Below, piece by piece: positions 25,934 through 37,645 of a DNA stretch of 64,000 nt. Position numbers and translations under genes: made by a program. The notes below the pieces were generated by a model. The model saw nothing but the letters and a program-made list of their open reading frames with translations, had not been told where the DNA came from and ran no database searches. The stretch's first letter is position 1. The number at the start of each line of letters is the position of its first letter. This DNA comes from Hanleya hanleyi (lineage: Eukaryota; Mollusca; Polyplacophora; Lepidopleurida; Hanleyidae): positions 16,681-80,680 of the forward strand of contig JAVTVY010019630.1 in assembly GCA_036873755.1 (NCBI GenBank). Reading direction: 5' to 3'.

Positions 25934-26885
25934 GCCCCTAGAGCCCGTTCACACTAAACACGCTAAACTAGTTGAAATGATTTCCTGCCAAAACAACACC
26001 TGAATTTGTATGTCAACGCGAGTCAAACGTGATGTAAAACAACGTCGAATGACGTTAGACATTGGGATTTTCACCATCTTTTCTTTTTTTGCTCTCTCGT
26101 GTAAATTTTAGCATTGATTGTTTAATGACACCTGAATGACACATCTGAAACTAAACTGATCGAATTTTGACCATATCTTGTACCAATGTCAACCCAATGT
26201 TTGGTGCTATCATTGCTCGCCTCTCTTGTCCCTGGGCAGTTTAAATGCCTTCATACAATTCAACAAGATTTGTTTGAAGAGTCATTCCAAATACCTGAAA
26301 TTATCTGAATGCTGCTCAGGACAATCATTTTACAAATCACCGGAAGATCAGCTGAAGATTTGGCAAACATTGTGTCGACACAACGCTTTCGGTAAAATCG
26401 TTATTCAAATGGGCTTCAATTCAGACACATGTTAGTAAATTCCTGAAGTTGAAGTGAATCCTTAGAGAGTAAATCTGCCCCGATAGAATGAGTAGGTGCA
26501 TTGACGCGTGCATGTCTCCCTGTCTGATATACGGCCGATTATTCGGTTACCTTTCCTATCTCTTCAGCATAGGAAATATCTGAAACAAAATATTTGCCAT
26601 GAGACTTGACTAAGTCCTCAGTGGACTGACATGGAAAATGATAGAGTTGGATACTGTTAGATGCATGGTCAGGAACACTTTATCAAGTTGGCCATAGCTC
26701 AAGTGAGATAAAATTTCCCAAGTTTACCTTAATGACTTTCAATCAAGGTAGGTGGATTTACAAGTACGGGGTAAAATGAACTGTTGAGCTTGGGTCACTT
26801 TAGATGAAAATTTGGTCATACACTCGTTACGTTGCTGAGCACTTTCATCGACAGACTATGTTATAGCGAATGGGTTGTACTTGAT
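25934..26885. other. Intergenic
   Basis: Nothing beyond short ORFs; 26178-26435 is open but has no start context or domain. Confidence 0.45.
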
Positions 26886-26889
26886 TAAA

Positions 26890-28593
26890 GGGTCATTCTC
26901 ACAGAAAGGCACAATTTCACTTGGGGAAATATGTCAAAATCAACATCACCAATGACTACAGAATTTGATTTCAACAGATTCCCCATTGACAAAACTCTTT
27001 ATAATGCATACAATAAATGCAGACATTCCGAACAATAAACTTTTCGTAACACTTAACGGTGGAGTTGTCTTCAATAATGTCAGTGGTGTTACTTCAGGAA
27101 TGATCAGTATATTGGGCACTAAGAGAACAGAAATAGGAAGATATACACATGCTAGGCAATAGATTGCATGTAACTATGACTAATGATGAAAAAATACTGA
27201 AGTGAGGAAAACAAGTTTCTTTTTATTTTCCTAATTATGCTACTTAGCTCACCAAAATCAGCCAATTGGACCGCATGTATCAACTATTCATGTAGATTCT
27301 GTATAATAAAACCTATTTATTCTTGATGCTGACTTTAAACTAATCGAGTTTGTTTCTTTTTCAAAATATGGGACAACTTAAACAAGTGTTTCTGAATTTC
27401 AAGACCATTCTTGCATCCGTAACACCACTGACAATCCGGTAACACCACTGACCTCGTGTAACACGTACCACTGATTAATTTGTTCATAGACGCAAAAATG
27501 CAGTTGCAAGTGAAGAATATTTAGGGACAAAACAGGTATATGGAAAGCCTTCTGATAAAACTGCTTCTTCTTCTTCAAATAGTTATCTAACTGAAATGTA
27601 ACACCAGTGACAACCCGGTAACACCAGTGACCTCGAGTAACACCATTGACCTCGTGTAACAACAGTGACCAATTTGTTCATAGAGGCAAAAATGTAGCCG
27701 TGAGTGAAAGCGATCTAGGGGCAAAACACGTATATGACAAGACTCCTTAACTTAATATTATTTGGAAGAAAGGTAAATTCAAGTTGTACTGAAATTTGGA
27801 GCAAAATCATCATAATTGTCAATGGTGTTACCCTAAAAATAGTAACACCACTGACAGGTAACACCACTGACATTTTGGAAGGAATTCATTGTTGCTCCCT
27901 CGTATATTGTCGTGACGGTCCAAGAACAATGATTTTGTAATTCATGCGCACATTTCTTTGTTACCAGTTAATATTTTTACTCGGGAGCCACTACATGTTG
28001 ATCCTGACACGTAACACCATTGACCGGTAATAAACGTACGCTGAAAATTTGGAGCTAGAAATGACTGAAATACTGAAAAGAGTTTCATAAAACACTTCTT
28101 ATGGAATCTCAAGTTTACCCGCGCTTGGAAAAGAAGCCGCCTGGTGGCAAATCTTTGTTTCTAATTTAAGCGTTCGCTTTTTGGCTCCGATTTCAGTTAC
28201 AGTAACACCAATGACCCGAAAACCAGTTACAGACCTTTGCCCATGCCATTTTCACAAGATAATCTGCCATTGTAAAAAATATATTCATATATTGAAAGAA
28301 CAGATGCGGCTGGTTGCCAAAAAGGTAGAATAATATAGAACAAAAGAATTTTTGGCAACTTTATCGTGGTATCAAGTAGGTCACTACAGCCAGTTACAGG
28401 TCTATTTTACCCAAAATTGAGGGTTCTGGTGAAAATTTACCTAAAAAAATCAATCGGGAGAGTGCTTGCAATGAGTTATTCGTACTCTACTAAATGAATA
28501 CTACGAACAATCTGAATTTTTTCAGCCGTAAGACTGGTTAGAAGAAAATTTGGGTCGAGTGACACGAATTGCGCCTTTCCGTGAGAATGACCC
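26890..28593. mobile_element. Non-autonomous DNA transposon with 4-bp TAAA target duplication
   Basis: The left end is GGGTCATTCTCACAGAAAGG and the right end is its near-perfect inverse, CCTTTCCGTGAGAATGACCC, with about 28 bp of terminal inverted repeat. TAAA flanks both sides (26886-26889 and 28594-28597). Inside, GTAACACCACTGAC and variants recur about a dozen times on both strands from about 27080 to 28220. A 70-bp block with TTTGTTCATAGA occurs twice (27479 and 27674). No transposase is seen. The superfamily is not certain. Confidence 0.75.
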
Positions 28594-28597
28594 TAAA

Positions 28598-30507
28598 ATG
28601 AAAAGAAAAAAAAAATACGGTAATAAAAAAACTTGTTACCGCTTCGTCTATAGCACTGATATATGTTTTTTTTCAGGTTCTTTAGGGAGATAAAATACTT
28701 GGTTACCAAAATAGTATAAATTACAGACACAAGATGTGGAATATATCAAAGATTAGCCTACATTACATATATTTATTTACAAATGGAGATTTTTATAGAT
28801 ATGTTTAAAAATTACAGATAATTTTATCTTCAAAGACCGCAGGTGGACTATGAAAAGATTACAAGCGTCTGGTCCCTCATCTAATATCCGTCGTCCAATA
28901 AAGAATTTCCGCGTCCATAATCAAGACCCATTCCATATAACGCAGCAGTCAAGCGACCCCTCCCACCTCGCGATTCAGTGGATATTTAGCAAATGTGAGT
29001 TGTTAAAATGCTTCAATGCCCTACCCCCGAACAAAATATTGAAGAGATTCCCCGCCTAAGCCTCAACCAATCACGGTTAACGTCCCATCCCTTGATAAAA
29101 GAAATATTAAATGAATCCCAACATAAACGGAAAACGTGTGGATGCCGAACCCCCTGGGGCATAAACTTGTTGTGAATCCCCATGTTATCCCCCACTGACA
29201 CTGACCCTTGCCCGAGATTGGGAGTCGTTTGACTCCTGCATAACAACATTAACAGTACGGTACCAAATAAAAAAAAATCTGTATCTGTAGGCTAGTTTCT
29301 CGCAGGAGAGAAACGGTCAAGCTAGCTGACTTGGACGAGCTATCGTTCCTGCACGATGGTTATGTGGACATAAGTTCGTCAAGCGATTCTCTCTATTGTT
29401 AGTTCCAACACAAACCCGAGTTGATCCTTCGATTTTTTACTCACCGCCGGTACGAATCAGACAAATTTCCATGTGGACTGAATCGCGCGGTAAACTTCAC
29501 ATGGTTTTGAAATTGCGGACCCACAACGGAAAAGGAAGTACATGTATGCCTGAGAGAGTTACTTCCCTTTAAATAAGGCTATCCGAATGGCGGTGACCTG
29601 ACCACGTTTTTGTCAAACGCACAAAAAAAATACTTCTCAAAATTACCAGAAATTTGGTCAGTGGTCACAGTAATGTCAAAATAATATACACAAGGTCAAT
29701 TCAGATGAAATGTTTTCAGTTTTTCCACAAAATTGATCTATTTCGAAAAACGACCATATTAGGACTCCCTAAAAGTGTGGGGGAGGGGGATGGTCATCTG
29801 GGACGCAGGCCCGATCTAAATCAGATTTGGACACGCAAAGCACAGCAAATCTGCCTTAATATTACCTATTTGTTTCAAAAGCTAAGAAAATAAGAAGAGA
29901 AAAAAAAACCGCGAAAAAAGACCATAATACCAAGCTCATCCGTAATTCAGCGTCTCGGGTGATTCGTCAAATAGACCGGTCTAGTACAATCAAGTACGTC
30001 TGGGCTGGGAATATACTGTTAGCCGGATTAAAAGTATATTCTCAGCTCAGACGTACTTTTGTACGGTGCTAAGACCGCCGAGCCAATGCTTTGAAATACA
30101 ATATAATGACCGTTTTGATAGCCAATTTCTCATTGATCGTGGAATATGATAACAACTGACGTAACGCCTCCTTGTCGATCCATCCGGAGTTCTGGACACG
30201 CACATTAGCACGAAGTGTCAGTCTCATCGCTAAGTTTTGGGAGAGGGGTGGATGTCCCTTCTTCTCCATGTACTCCGCCCCCTCCCCTCCCCTCACAAGC
30301 AACGTAGTTATTAACAACGACCAGGGGCCCCTGTGGTCTCTGGAGTTTAACCACCGTCATAGTACACGTATAGTATACGTACATTCAATACTGTCAGATA
30401 AGTTCATAGTAAAATCGACAGTACCGTCAAAGTGAGAGAGATCATCGACTTGTGCAGGACACCGAAGACACTTTAATCTATAACCTATCGGTGACCGTGT
30501 CGATTAA
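28598..30507. other. Intergenic
   Basis: Only short ORFs without recognisable features. A 24-nt imperfect inverted pair (GTACGTCTGGGCTGGGAATA and its inverse) lies at 29994-30013 and about 30038-30062. Confidence 0.45.
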
Positions 30508-31572
30508 AGGAGGTGTTCGGTTTGACCGTATTTTTTTCCTTAGTGTGTTGCGTTTATAAACCGAAAATATAATTTCCTCTCGTTTACTTTGAAAGTTATT
30601 AGCTTGGGAGAGAAACTACTGAATTTTCATATTCTCAATTTTCACCGAGAAGAGATTTGTCAAAAAAATATTACGAGTATTAGAAAATAAGCGTTTGTTT
30701 GTTTTTGCAATTTTTTACCATATTCTTGAAGGGAATTCCATTCATATATAAAATATGACACCTTTAACCAAAACGAGTCTTACATATCGAAATGCGGTGG
30801 GTTTGATCCAAAATGATACTGAAGAATCGTTTTGGTTAAAGGTGTCATATTTTCATGATATTGAAATATGCCAAAACGCTTGTAATGCTCTGAAAGGGTG
30901 TAGTTCACCGCCATTCGGCACATGATTACTCATTTTGATAATTGTAACAGCTGCTTGGCCGAATGGTTACAGTGTCGGACTACAGATTAAAAGAAAACCA
31001 ACATTTTGGTTCGAATCCCCAAATCCCCGAAAAAAAATTCTTCATTTTTTCCTTTTTCTTCCATCTTTATCATTTTCTACTTTAAAGTGAAATAAAGACA
31101 GCGAACCCCTAACGCACATAATCCCTTATTTTATTATAATTCGCCAATAGAATTGCACACAAACAACTCCACACACAGTCAGTATTTGAATATTCTAACG
31201 ATCCAGCAGAGCGAAAAATTAATTGTTATACATATATAATTTCGTCTTAGGGCAGCGGAAAGTTGTAACTATGAATTGAAAAGTTATAAGGTTAAACTTG
31301 TCTTATATCAAGGCCTTTGTTAAGGAAATAACCCTCAACAAGTGGTGACGCTTGCTTTACCAATTGAGTATGCATGTGCCAATATGTGCCAATGGCAACC
31401 GTATGAGAATATGAACCAGAATTTCCCATTTGACTAGCCTCGTCTGTCTGACAAAGAGTTGGGGAATACCTGAGCATTACGTCACAATTTACCGGCCGGC
31501 TCGGAGCGAGACAATAGAGCAGCAGAGAGCGACTCTGAAGGGAAAAATATCCATCTAAAGCGAACACCTCCT
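30508..31572. mobile_element. Non-autonomous element with TTAA target sites
   Basis: AGGAGGTGTTCG at 30508 is matched by CGAACACCTCCT ending at 31572. TTAA lies outside both ends (30504-30507 and 31573-31576). TTAA targets with purine-rich ends suggest Kolobok or piggyBac relatives. Inside is a perfect 27-bp inverted pair (30750-30776 and 30827-30853) with a 50-nt loop. No transposase is seen. Confidence 0.65.
30947..31018 (+). repeat. tRNA-like SINE remnant
   Basis: An A-box-like TGGCCGAATGGTTACAGTG is followed at tRNA spacing by the B-box GGTTCGAATCC. The arms do not form a clean cloverleaf, so a worn Leu/Ser-type tRNA-derived SINE is more likely than a working tRNA. Confidence 0.45.
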
Positions 31573-31576
31573 TTAA

Positions 31577-32200
31577 ACTGTCTATATTCTACAGGAAACA
31601 ATGTGACCTTCCCGGTACTGGAGTCAAAGCAAAAATAGCATGGACAATAGTACGTCTCTCTTCTTTGTTGTGCTAGGGCAGCCAACCAAATATCTGTTTG
31701 ATAGCAAGCTTCGGATCTGTCATTCAATTTCAGCCGTCGTCCGTAAAATAATTTCTGCGTCAATAATCGAAAGACCTATTTCGTATGACAGCACCAATTC
31801 CAAATGTGCATGAATAAAAAATACAAGAAAGAAACACACCCCTCCCCCCCCCCCAGACACACACAAGATGGTTTCCTTCAAGAGAGAAGCGGTCATCAGT
31901 GTTCAATGATGTCACCAAGACATGATGATGTTGTAAAAAAATCCAAATCACTGACCATTATTCTTTATCCAAATGAATGCCAAGTCTTCCGCAGAGTATG
32001 CATCTCAGCCACGCTTTGATTGTGCCTGTTCATTTCAACACCATGAAGATACAAAGCGCATGATATACAAACTGTCCCTAGTCCAGCGTTAAACGGAATT
32101 AGACACAGGTTACGAAACGTAGCACCAGAGATGTTGCGCCCTACGATCGTGATTTCTCGTCAGTGTACGATATTTGTCACATAATTTGAGAAAACTGAAT
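31577..32200. other. Intergenic
   Basis: Short ORFs only; a C10 run near 31845. Confidence 0.45.
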
Positions 32201-32206
32201 GGGGCG

Positions 32207-32789
32207 TTTGGTGGTATAGCCCTGTTTGGTGGTATAGCCCTGTTTGGTGGTATAGACCTGTTTGGTGGTATAGCCCTGTTTGGTGGTATAGCCCTGTTTG
32301 GTGGTATAGATCTGTTTGGTGGTATAGACCTGTTTGGTGGTATAGATCTGTTTGGTGGTATAGCCCTGTTTGGTGGTATAGCCCTGTTTCGTGGTATAGC
32401 CCTGTTTGGTGGTATAGCCCTGTTTGGTGGTATAGCCCTGTTTGGTGGTATAGCCCTGTTTGGTGGTATAGACCTGTTTGGTGGTATAGCCCTGTTTGGT
32501 GGTATAGCCCTGTTTGGTGGTATAGACCTGTTTGGTGGTATAGACCTGTTTGGTGGTATAGCCCTGTTTGGTGGTATAGACCTGTTTGGTGGTATAGCCC
32601 TGTTTGGTGGTATAGCCCTGTTTGGTGGTATAGACCTGTTTGGTGGTATAGACCTGTTTGGTGGTATAGACCTGTTTGGTGGTATAGCCCTGTTTGGTGG
32701 TATAGACCTGTTTGGTGGTATAGACCTGTTTGGTGGTATAGACCTGTTTGGTGGTATAGCCCTGTTTGGTGGTATAGCCCTGTTTGACA
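32207..32789. repeat. 18-bp minisatellite, about 32 units
   Basis: The unit is GTTTGGTGGTATAGCCCT. Units differ mainly at one site, GCCC or GACC (a few GATC). Because 18 is a multiple of 3 and the unit lacks stops in several frames, long ORFs of 218-268 codons appear on both strands; these are artefacts. Confidence 0.95.
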
Positions 32790-32830
32790 AGATTGGTGGT
32801 ATAGCTCCGTGTGACAAGTTTATGCAATAA

Positions 32831-33166
32831 TATTCTGTGGCGTTGATTAAAATCGCCCCAGTCTGCACAGGATATAGCAAATGCTACCAGGCGAGATATG
32901 TACCCGCCGTATGCTGGTCTTTCTGGGATATTGCTATCCAGAAACGGGTAGGTACCCGAGTTAAAATTGTAATCGAGCCCCACGTGGACAGTCTATACGC
33001 GTCTCAAACATGTACTCCCACCGAAGGACTCCATTGCTCATATTGAAGAGATACAAACGGCGCCAGAATTGGGAAGCTGTACATGAATTTGCCAATGATA
33101 TTCTTTTCCATCAGTTATGTGTGATCAGAGTAGCCCAGCTTTTGCTGTGTGTATGTACTTCTGTTA
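32831..33166. other. Flank between the minisatellite and the Polinton
   Basis: No gene is seen. Confidence 0.5.
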
Positions 33167-33172
33167 CATGTA
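33167..33172. repeat. Left target-site duplication of the Polinton (CATGTA)
   Basis: The six bases directly before the left AGTAGTAGGG terminus are identical to 43876-43881. Polintons make 6-bp duplications. Confidence 0.85.
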
Positions 33173-34880
33173 AGTAGTAGGGAAAGGACCGATCGACGCC
33201 TATTGACCTCAGAAATTTGCATATTTGAGGAGGAAACGAGGAGGATAGGTCAAGTGCACTATAGTTCCGGCAGAATGACCAAAAAGCTAATTCCAACACA
33301 GGAGAGTTCCAATTGTTGCAGGGAATGTATTCATCCGCGGTGATGCGGTCTGGCGGTGATGCGGTCGCGGGAAAAAGCTTCTGCGGAGAAAAAGTAGTCC
33401 CTAGACTGGAAATACGCTGCATGGTCCGATGGGGTCGAGTGAGGTATCAAAGTGAAGCATTCGTGAAGGGGCATCTGATGGGCTGGGTGTGGGGTAGAAA
33501 TATCGGCATTCTGCGCATGCGCGTTGGCCAAAGGGTATGAAAATAGTCGTTTTGGAGCTAGGGGAGCCACTAATGGTCCGATGGGGTCATATGAGGTATC
33601 AAAGTGAAGCATTCATGAAGGGGCATCTGACTGGACTAGGGGCTCGGGCGTTGTCACCATTCTGCGCATGCGCGGTGGCCAAAGTGTATGAAAATAGACG
33701 TTTTGGAGCTAGGGGAGCCCCTAATGGGCCGATGGAGTTGTATGAGGTATCAATGTGAAGCCTATGTGAAGGGGCATCCAGTCATGGGTGGGTGCATGTA
33801 AAATTTTTCCTGAAAAAAAAAACGGAATACGGACTTTATCGAAAAATCCGGGAAAATGCCTATATGGGGTATGGGGGGTATATAGGTCGCCGGGCTTATT
33901 GGGGCTTGCCTATCAATAGAGTTATCTCCCCCTAGTTCCAGGGTGGGTGTATGTAAAATACGGAACACGGACTTTATCCTAAATTACGGAAAAATGCCTA
34001 TATGGGGTATGGGGGGTATAGGACCATCCTGGGAAACCTACTTCTCGACATTTGCGGTATAGGTTGTGGGGTCTCGTTTTCTTAGTCTCGTCAAGACAAA
34101 CATGATAGGAAGTGTCGCGGAGCGAATCGTTGAAATTTTTGGAAAAAGTTCAGGGAGACCCATATAGTCCCATACTAGGGGTATAGGACCAATGTTTGCC
34201 CCACTGGGAAACCTACTTCTAGACATTTGCGGTATGGTTGTTTGGATTTGTTTTCTTAGTCTCGTCAAGACAAACATGATAGGAAGTGTCCCGGCACGAA
34301 ACGGTGAAATTTTTGAAAAAAGTCACCGAGACCTGGGTAGGCCCATAGGCCTATACTGCATGGCTATGGGTGTATAGGTCCATACGGGGTGGACGTGTTG
34401 GAGTCTAGGTGAGTCCCTGGTGGTCCGATGGAGTCGTGTGAGGTCTTATGTTGAAGCTCTCATGCAGGAGCACTTGATTACGCTAATGGTTCGTACGTTG
34501 TCAATAGTCTGCGCATGCCCAGCCTGGCCGTAGTATAGAAAGCAGGCATTTTTGGGGGTGTGTGTGTGTGGGTGTGTTTGGGTTGGAGATGGGCTATTCA
34601 CGGTTCGAATGGGTCGTGTGAGGTATCCATGTGAAGCCTATGTGAGGGGGCATCTGATGGACTGGGTGCGGGGTTGAAATAGGGTCATTCTGCGCATGCG
34701 CGGTAGCCATAGGGTATGGAAATAGACGTGTTGGGGTCTAGGTGGGCCCCTCATGGGCCTATTGTGTCGAGTGAGGTATCCATGTGAATCCTAGGTGGGG
34801 CAGCATCCACCTGGACTAACATTCACGTGGTTTGGTGGGTCTGCGCAAGTGTGTGACGTCACGTCCGGTTTTTCAGAATG
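33173..34880 (+). repeat. Polinton left terminal inverted repeat and subterminal array
   Basis: The first ~350 bp match the right end closely. Then come units of about 151 bp with TGCGCATGCGCG (33512, 33663, 34691; a changed copy at 34510), AAATAGACGTTTTGGAGCTA and GGTATCAAxGTGAAGC. A different tandem block is inserted between them: 33836-34030 (GCCTATATGGGGTATGGGGG twice) and 34025-34350 (two units of about 177 bp with TCTCGTCAAGACAAACATGA). ORFs at 33111-33422 and 33331-33612 follow from the repeat. Confidence 0.85.
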
Positions 34881-35774
34881 CTCAAACACTACCTCCAAAC
34901 CCAGAAGAGTTCCAATGTTCTCTTAGGCGTCCGGATGTTCAACCTCCGGGGTTTTCCCCGGCCCCCCGGTTCGGCCCGCCCCGGCCGCAGCGCGCGCGCG
35001 CGCGGATTCTCCGGAAGTGCGCGGCATCACGCGCGGATGAATGTCGGGTCAAACGGTCACATCCAAGTCAAAAGGTCTCCCTTTCGGCAAGGTTCGGAGG
35101 GGGCAATGTTGCGGCATCGATAGTCAGAGCTTGAACCCCAAAAGGCGATTGTAAATTAACTTGGGAAGGATGGGCAGTTCCATTTGGACCAATCAGCAGT
35201 CGAGAAAAAGAGCCAATGAGCGATCGATAAAAGAACCAATGGACGGGTACTAGGTACACGTCTACAACCTACATCTGGGTACAAGGATGCTTTCCCCTAC
35301 GTCCGCGCCTACATCCGGGTTCTTCTGGGGTTTCCCAGTGGGTTTTTTCCGTCTTCCATCTGGATACTGTGGTTTTACATCCGGGTTCTCATCTTACATC
35401 CGGGTTTTTCCATATTTAAAAATACATAGAACTTATAGTAATAAACTTAATCTATACGTGTTGGACGAGTCTTCACTCACCGTCTTCCTTTACACGCACC
35501 TCAATGAAATGTCCGCTCCAAACCTAGACCAAAACACGTACTTGGTCTGTGGGCTGATTTCGTTGGCTCTCTATTTTACTATAGTGCTCTTGCATTCTAA
35601 CATTGATGGATTACATTTTGGCCCCATCCTACACCACTGATTTCAGTTTGACTGAATTCCCACATTGGGCATTTATGCATTATGAATAAAACACACAAGA
35701 CAGGGTTTTTTGGTGAGACCTCATTTTTTTTTATTCAGTAACAACAACAACGTGAGAACAACCACGTAAAAACT
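34881..35774. other. Polinton left inner spacer
   Basis: Includes a (CG)n tract (34989-35003), four copies of ACATCCGGGTT(C/T) between 35312 and 35408, and an AATAAA read on the minus strand near 35731-35738, a candidate poly(A) signal for the capsid/protease transcript. The plus-strand ORF 35287-35640 is built partly on the repeat and is not supported as a gene. Confidence 0.5.
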
Positions 35775-35931
35775 GAAGCCCAGAACAAGGGGCTTGTACA
35801 TTGAAAGAACTGAAGCCCAGAACAGGCGGCTTGTAAACTTAAGCCCAGAACAGCGGGCGTGTGTACATTGAAAGAATTCAAGCCCAGAACGGGGCTTGTA
35901 CATTGAAATGATCGGCGGCCCAGTCTTAGAC
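35775..35931 (-). repeat. Hairpin cluster AAGCCC...GGGCTT, left copy
   Basis: Four short inverted repeats such as AAGCCCCGTTCTGGGCTT, separated by TTCAATGTAC. The same cluster lies in inverse orientation at 42710-42834. It follows the protease gene directly, so it may lie in the 3' UTR. Confidence 0.75.
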
Positions 35932-35937
35932 GAGTAC

Positions 35938-36352
35938 ATCGCGGTCCTCGGCCTTGGGGTACTCGTCAAACATCTGTACGATGGTAGATAAGGGTCTTCC
36001 CCGGCATCGATGGTACAGGTAAAACAAGCAATATTGTCCGCACACGCTACTGGTCAGGCTTTTGCAACGTTTGACTGTTCCAACACCACGTCCCTGTGCC
36101 TTGATCCATGAAGTCTGTTAAATCGGGATGGAGGGGTGGCAGGCCGTACGGACCAAAGTATTCCCCCTGCTGTTCTGTCAAGTACACGCCCACCCAATGT
36201 TCACCGGGCCGATCCATCGGGTCCGTGTTGAGAACGTAAGCAGCAGGATACATACGGTCTAATGGGAACATATCTCGGGCGACCACCCCTTGAAACACCC
36301 TACGTGTCTCTGGATCATTCTCCAGCACGGTGGTTATCTGATCTGTATCCAT
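35938..36352 (-). pseudogene. Polinton adenain-like cysteine protease, frame broken before the active Cys
   Basis: Adenain-type proteases mature capsid proteins in Polintons and adenoviruses. The ATG at 36352 lies one base after the capsid stop codon. The N-terminal frame carries the His block (GEHWVGVYLT) and the YFGPYG block and ends at 36047. The Cys block (VCGQYCLFYLYHR) and the rest lie in another frame and end at a TAA at 35938, so the reading frame changes between His and Cys. Without a frameshift event the product would lack its nucleophile. The total length across both frames is about 135 residues, within the family range. Confidence 0.75.
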
Positions 36353-36353
36353 G

Positions 36354-36851
36354 TTAGGTGGAGAAGTCACACAGGACGTTGCGCGCCTTGTCCACTTGAA
36401 TGATGTTGTCAAATTCGGCGTAGCAGATCACATTGACGGTGCTCCGGAGGGCTCGTTGAAAGTGGATTTCCAACCGTAAATTGCCTTGCTTGGCGAGGGC
36501 CAGCTGATGGTCGTTCTCTAAGGTGGGGGTCAAATCGAAACAGAACAACGTGTATCCGTTCCCGTAGTTCTCCCGACTGATGAAATTCCCTTCGTCCTGG
36601 TTGATTTGACTGGTGGCTGTAAACAGGCTCTGATAGGCTCGAATGAAATTCGCGCGCCCAAAGTTCGGTGTTAAGGCCGTGGCTGGCACCTGTTGTCCAT
36701 CCACATGCAGGGCCACACAATTGATGCCGAAATGTTTAAAGTCAAACGGATTCTCTGGGTAGGCTCCGCTGAAACTGGTATTTTCCACACAGGCCAGGAT
36801 CAATCGCTTGGGTAGTTCCCCCAGGAACAGGTTTTCTTTGTTGGCGCTCAT
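36354..36851 (-). pseudogene. Polinton major capsid protein, C-terminal part
   Basis: 165 aa. It begins with an Asn/Lys/Glu-rich start and NLFLGELPKR, and includes the block HVDGQQVPATAL and the ending NVICYAEFDNIIQVDKARNV. In related elements this region is continuous with the upstream ORF as one double jelly-roll capsid protein. Here it starts at an ATG that overlaps the TGA of the N-terminal part by four bases (ATGA). It is either a frame break by indel or a separately started second half. Confidence 0.75.
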
Positions 36852-37642
36852 ATTGCAGACACAGAGAACACTTTGGTTTGCACACGTCGGATAGGGTACT
36901 GGGCTGGTTTTGTTTCCAAGGCTTTCATGTGTCCCAATTGAACGGCTGGATTCGGTTTCACTTTTCGGACATACAGGACTGCGTCTTCGATGACAATCTT
37001 ATAGTCAGCTGCATGCCCGTCTACGTTAGTGGCCATAAAGGCGAAGGTCGGAGGCGCCCGTATCAGTCGGATTTTGATGGGGATCTTGTTCAAGAGGTAC
37101 CGGTCTTGCATGAACATGAGATCCACCGCGACGCCGTTCGCGGTCAAAGCCTTCCGTTTGCTATATCCCGTATTGTCGTTCTCTGCGCCCATGTGCTCGG
37201 CATTGTCCTGGTAGAATAAAGCGGCTGTCAGTTGACATTTTTTAGCCTCTCGTCCATGCGACAACAGCGTCTCGATGTAGGCTCGATAGGGGTACGTGTT
37301 GGTCGAGTCACTGATGAGTTTGTCGCTGAGAAATATATCCACCTGTTGAAACATCGAGTGCAGCCAGAGATTCGTGGGGCCCACCGTTGCTTGGTCGGCG
37401 ATTCTGGTGCCATCTCCATTGACGATCTTGGCTTTCACATACAAGTATGTATGGGCTAAATCCACATAGGCCGTATCCGCATTACTGATGGTGAACTCGA
37501 TGGGCCCTGTTGCGTTGATCCTGGAGAGCGGGAGATGCTCCACCCATAATCCTTGTTCGGCACTGGTCTGTCTGGGCGGGACGGTCCACAAATCAAATTC
37601 ACTGTTGGTGGAGGGGCAGGACTCGGCGTGGATCAAGGACAT
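36848..37642 (-). CDS. Polinton major capsid protein, N-terminal part
   Basis: 264 aa from ATG 37642, placed three bases after the stop of the core-like ORF. Blocks typical of the Polinton capsid (double jelly roll) are DLWTVPPRQTS, VDLAHTYLYVKAKI, NTYPYRAYIETLL and LYVRKVKPNPAVQLGHMKAL. The protein forms the capsid shell in related viruses. It stops at a TGA overlapping the next ATG; together the two parts give 429 residues, about the family length. Expression is unknown. Confidence 0.85.
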   Translation of the reverse strand: MSLIHAESCPSTNSEFDLWTVPPRQTSAEQGLWVEHLPLSRINATGPIEFTISNADTAYVDLAHTYLYVKAKIVNGDGTRIADQATVGPTNLWLHSMFQQVDIFLSDKLISDSTNTYPYRAYIETLLSHGREAKKCQLTAALFYQDNAEHMGAENDNTGYSKRKALTANGVAVDLMFMQDRYLLNKIPIKIRLIRAPPTFAFMATNVDGHAADYKIVIEDAVLYVRKVKPNPAVQLGHMKALETKPAQYPIRRVQTKVFSVSAI

Positions 37643-37645
37643 GTT

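Noticed and set aside
30947..31018. Functional tRNA gene
   Set aside because: A and B boxes are present but acceptor and T stems do not pair well; a SINE remnant is more likely.
32110..32983. Long ORFs of 218-268 codons on both strands with regular hexapeptides
   Set aside because: They are read through the 18-bp minisatellite; a stop-free unit of a length divisible by three gives such frames automatically.
35287..35640. 117-aa ORF in the Polinton left spacer
   Set aside because: Its first part translates ACATCCGGGTT repeats and the rest shows no Polinton-like features.
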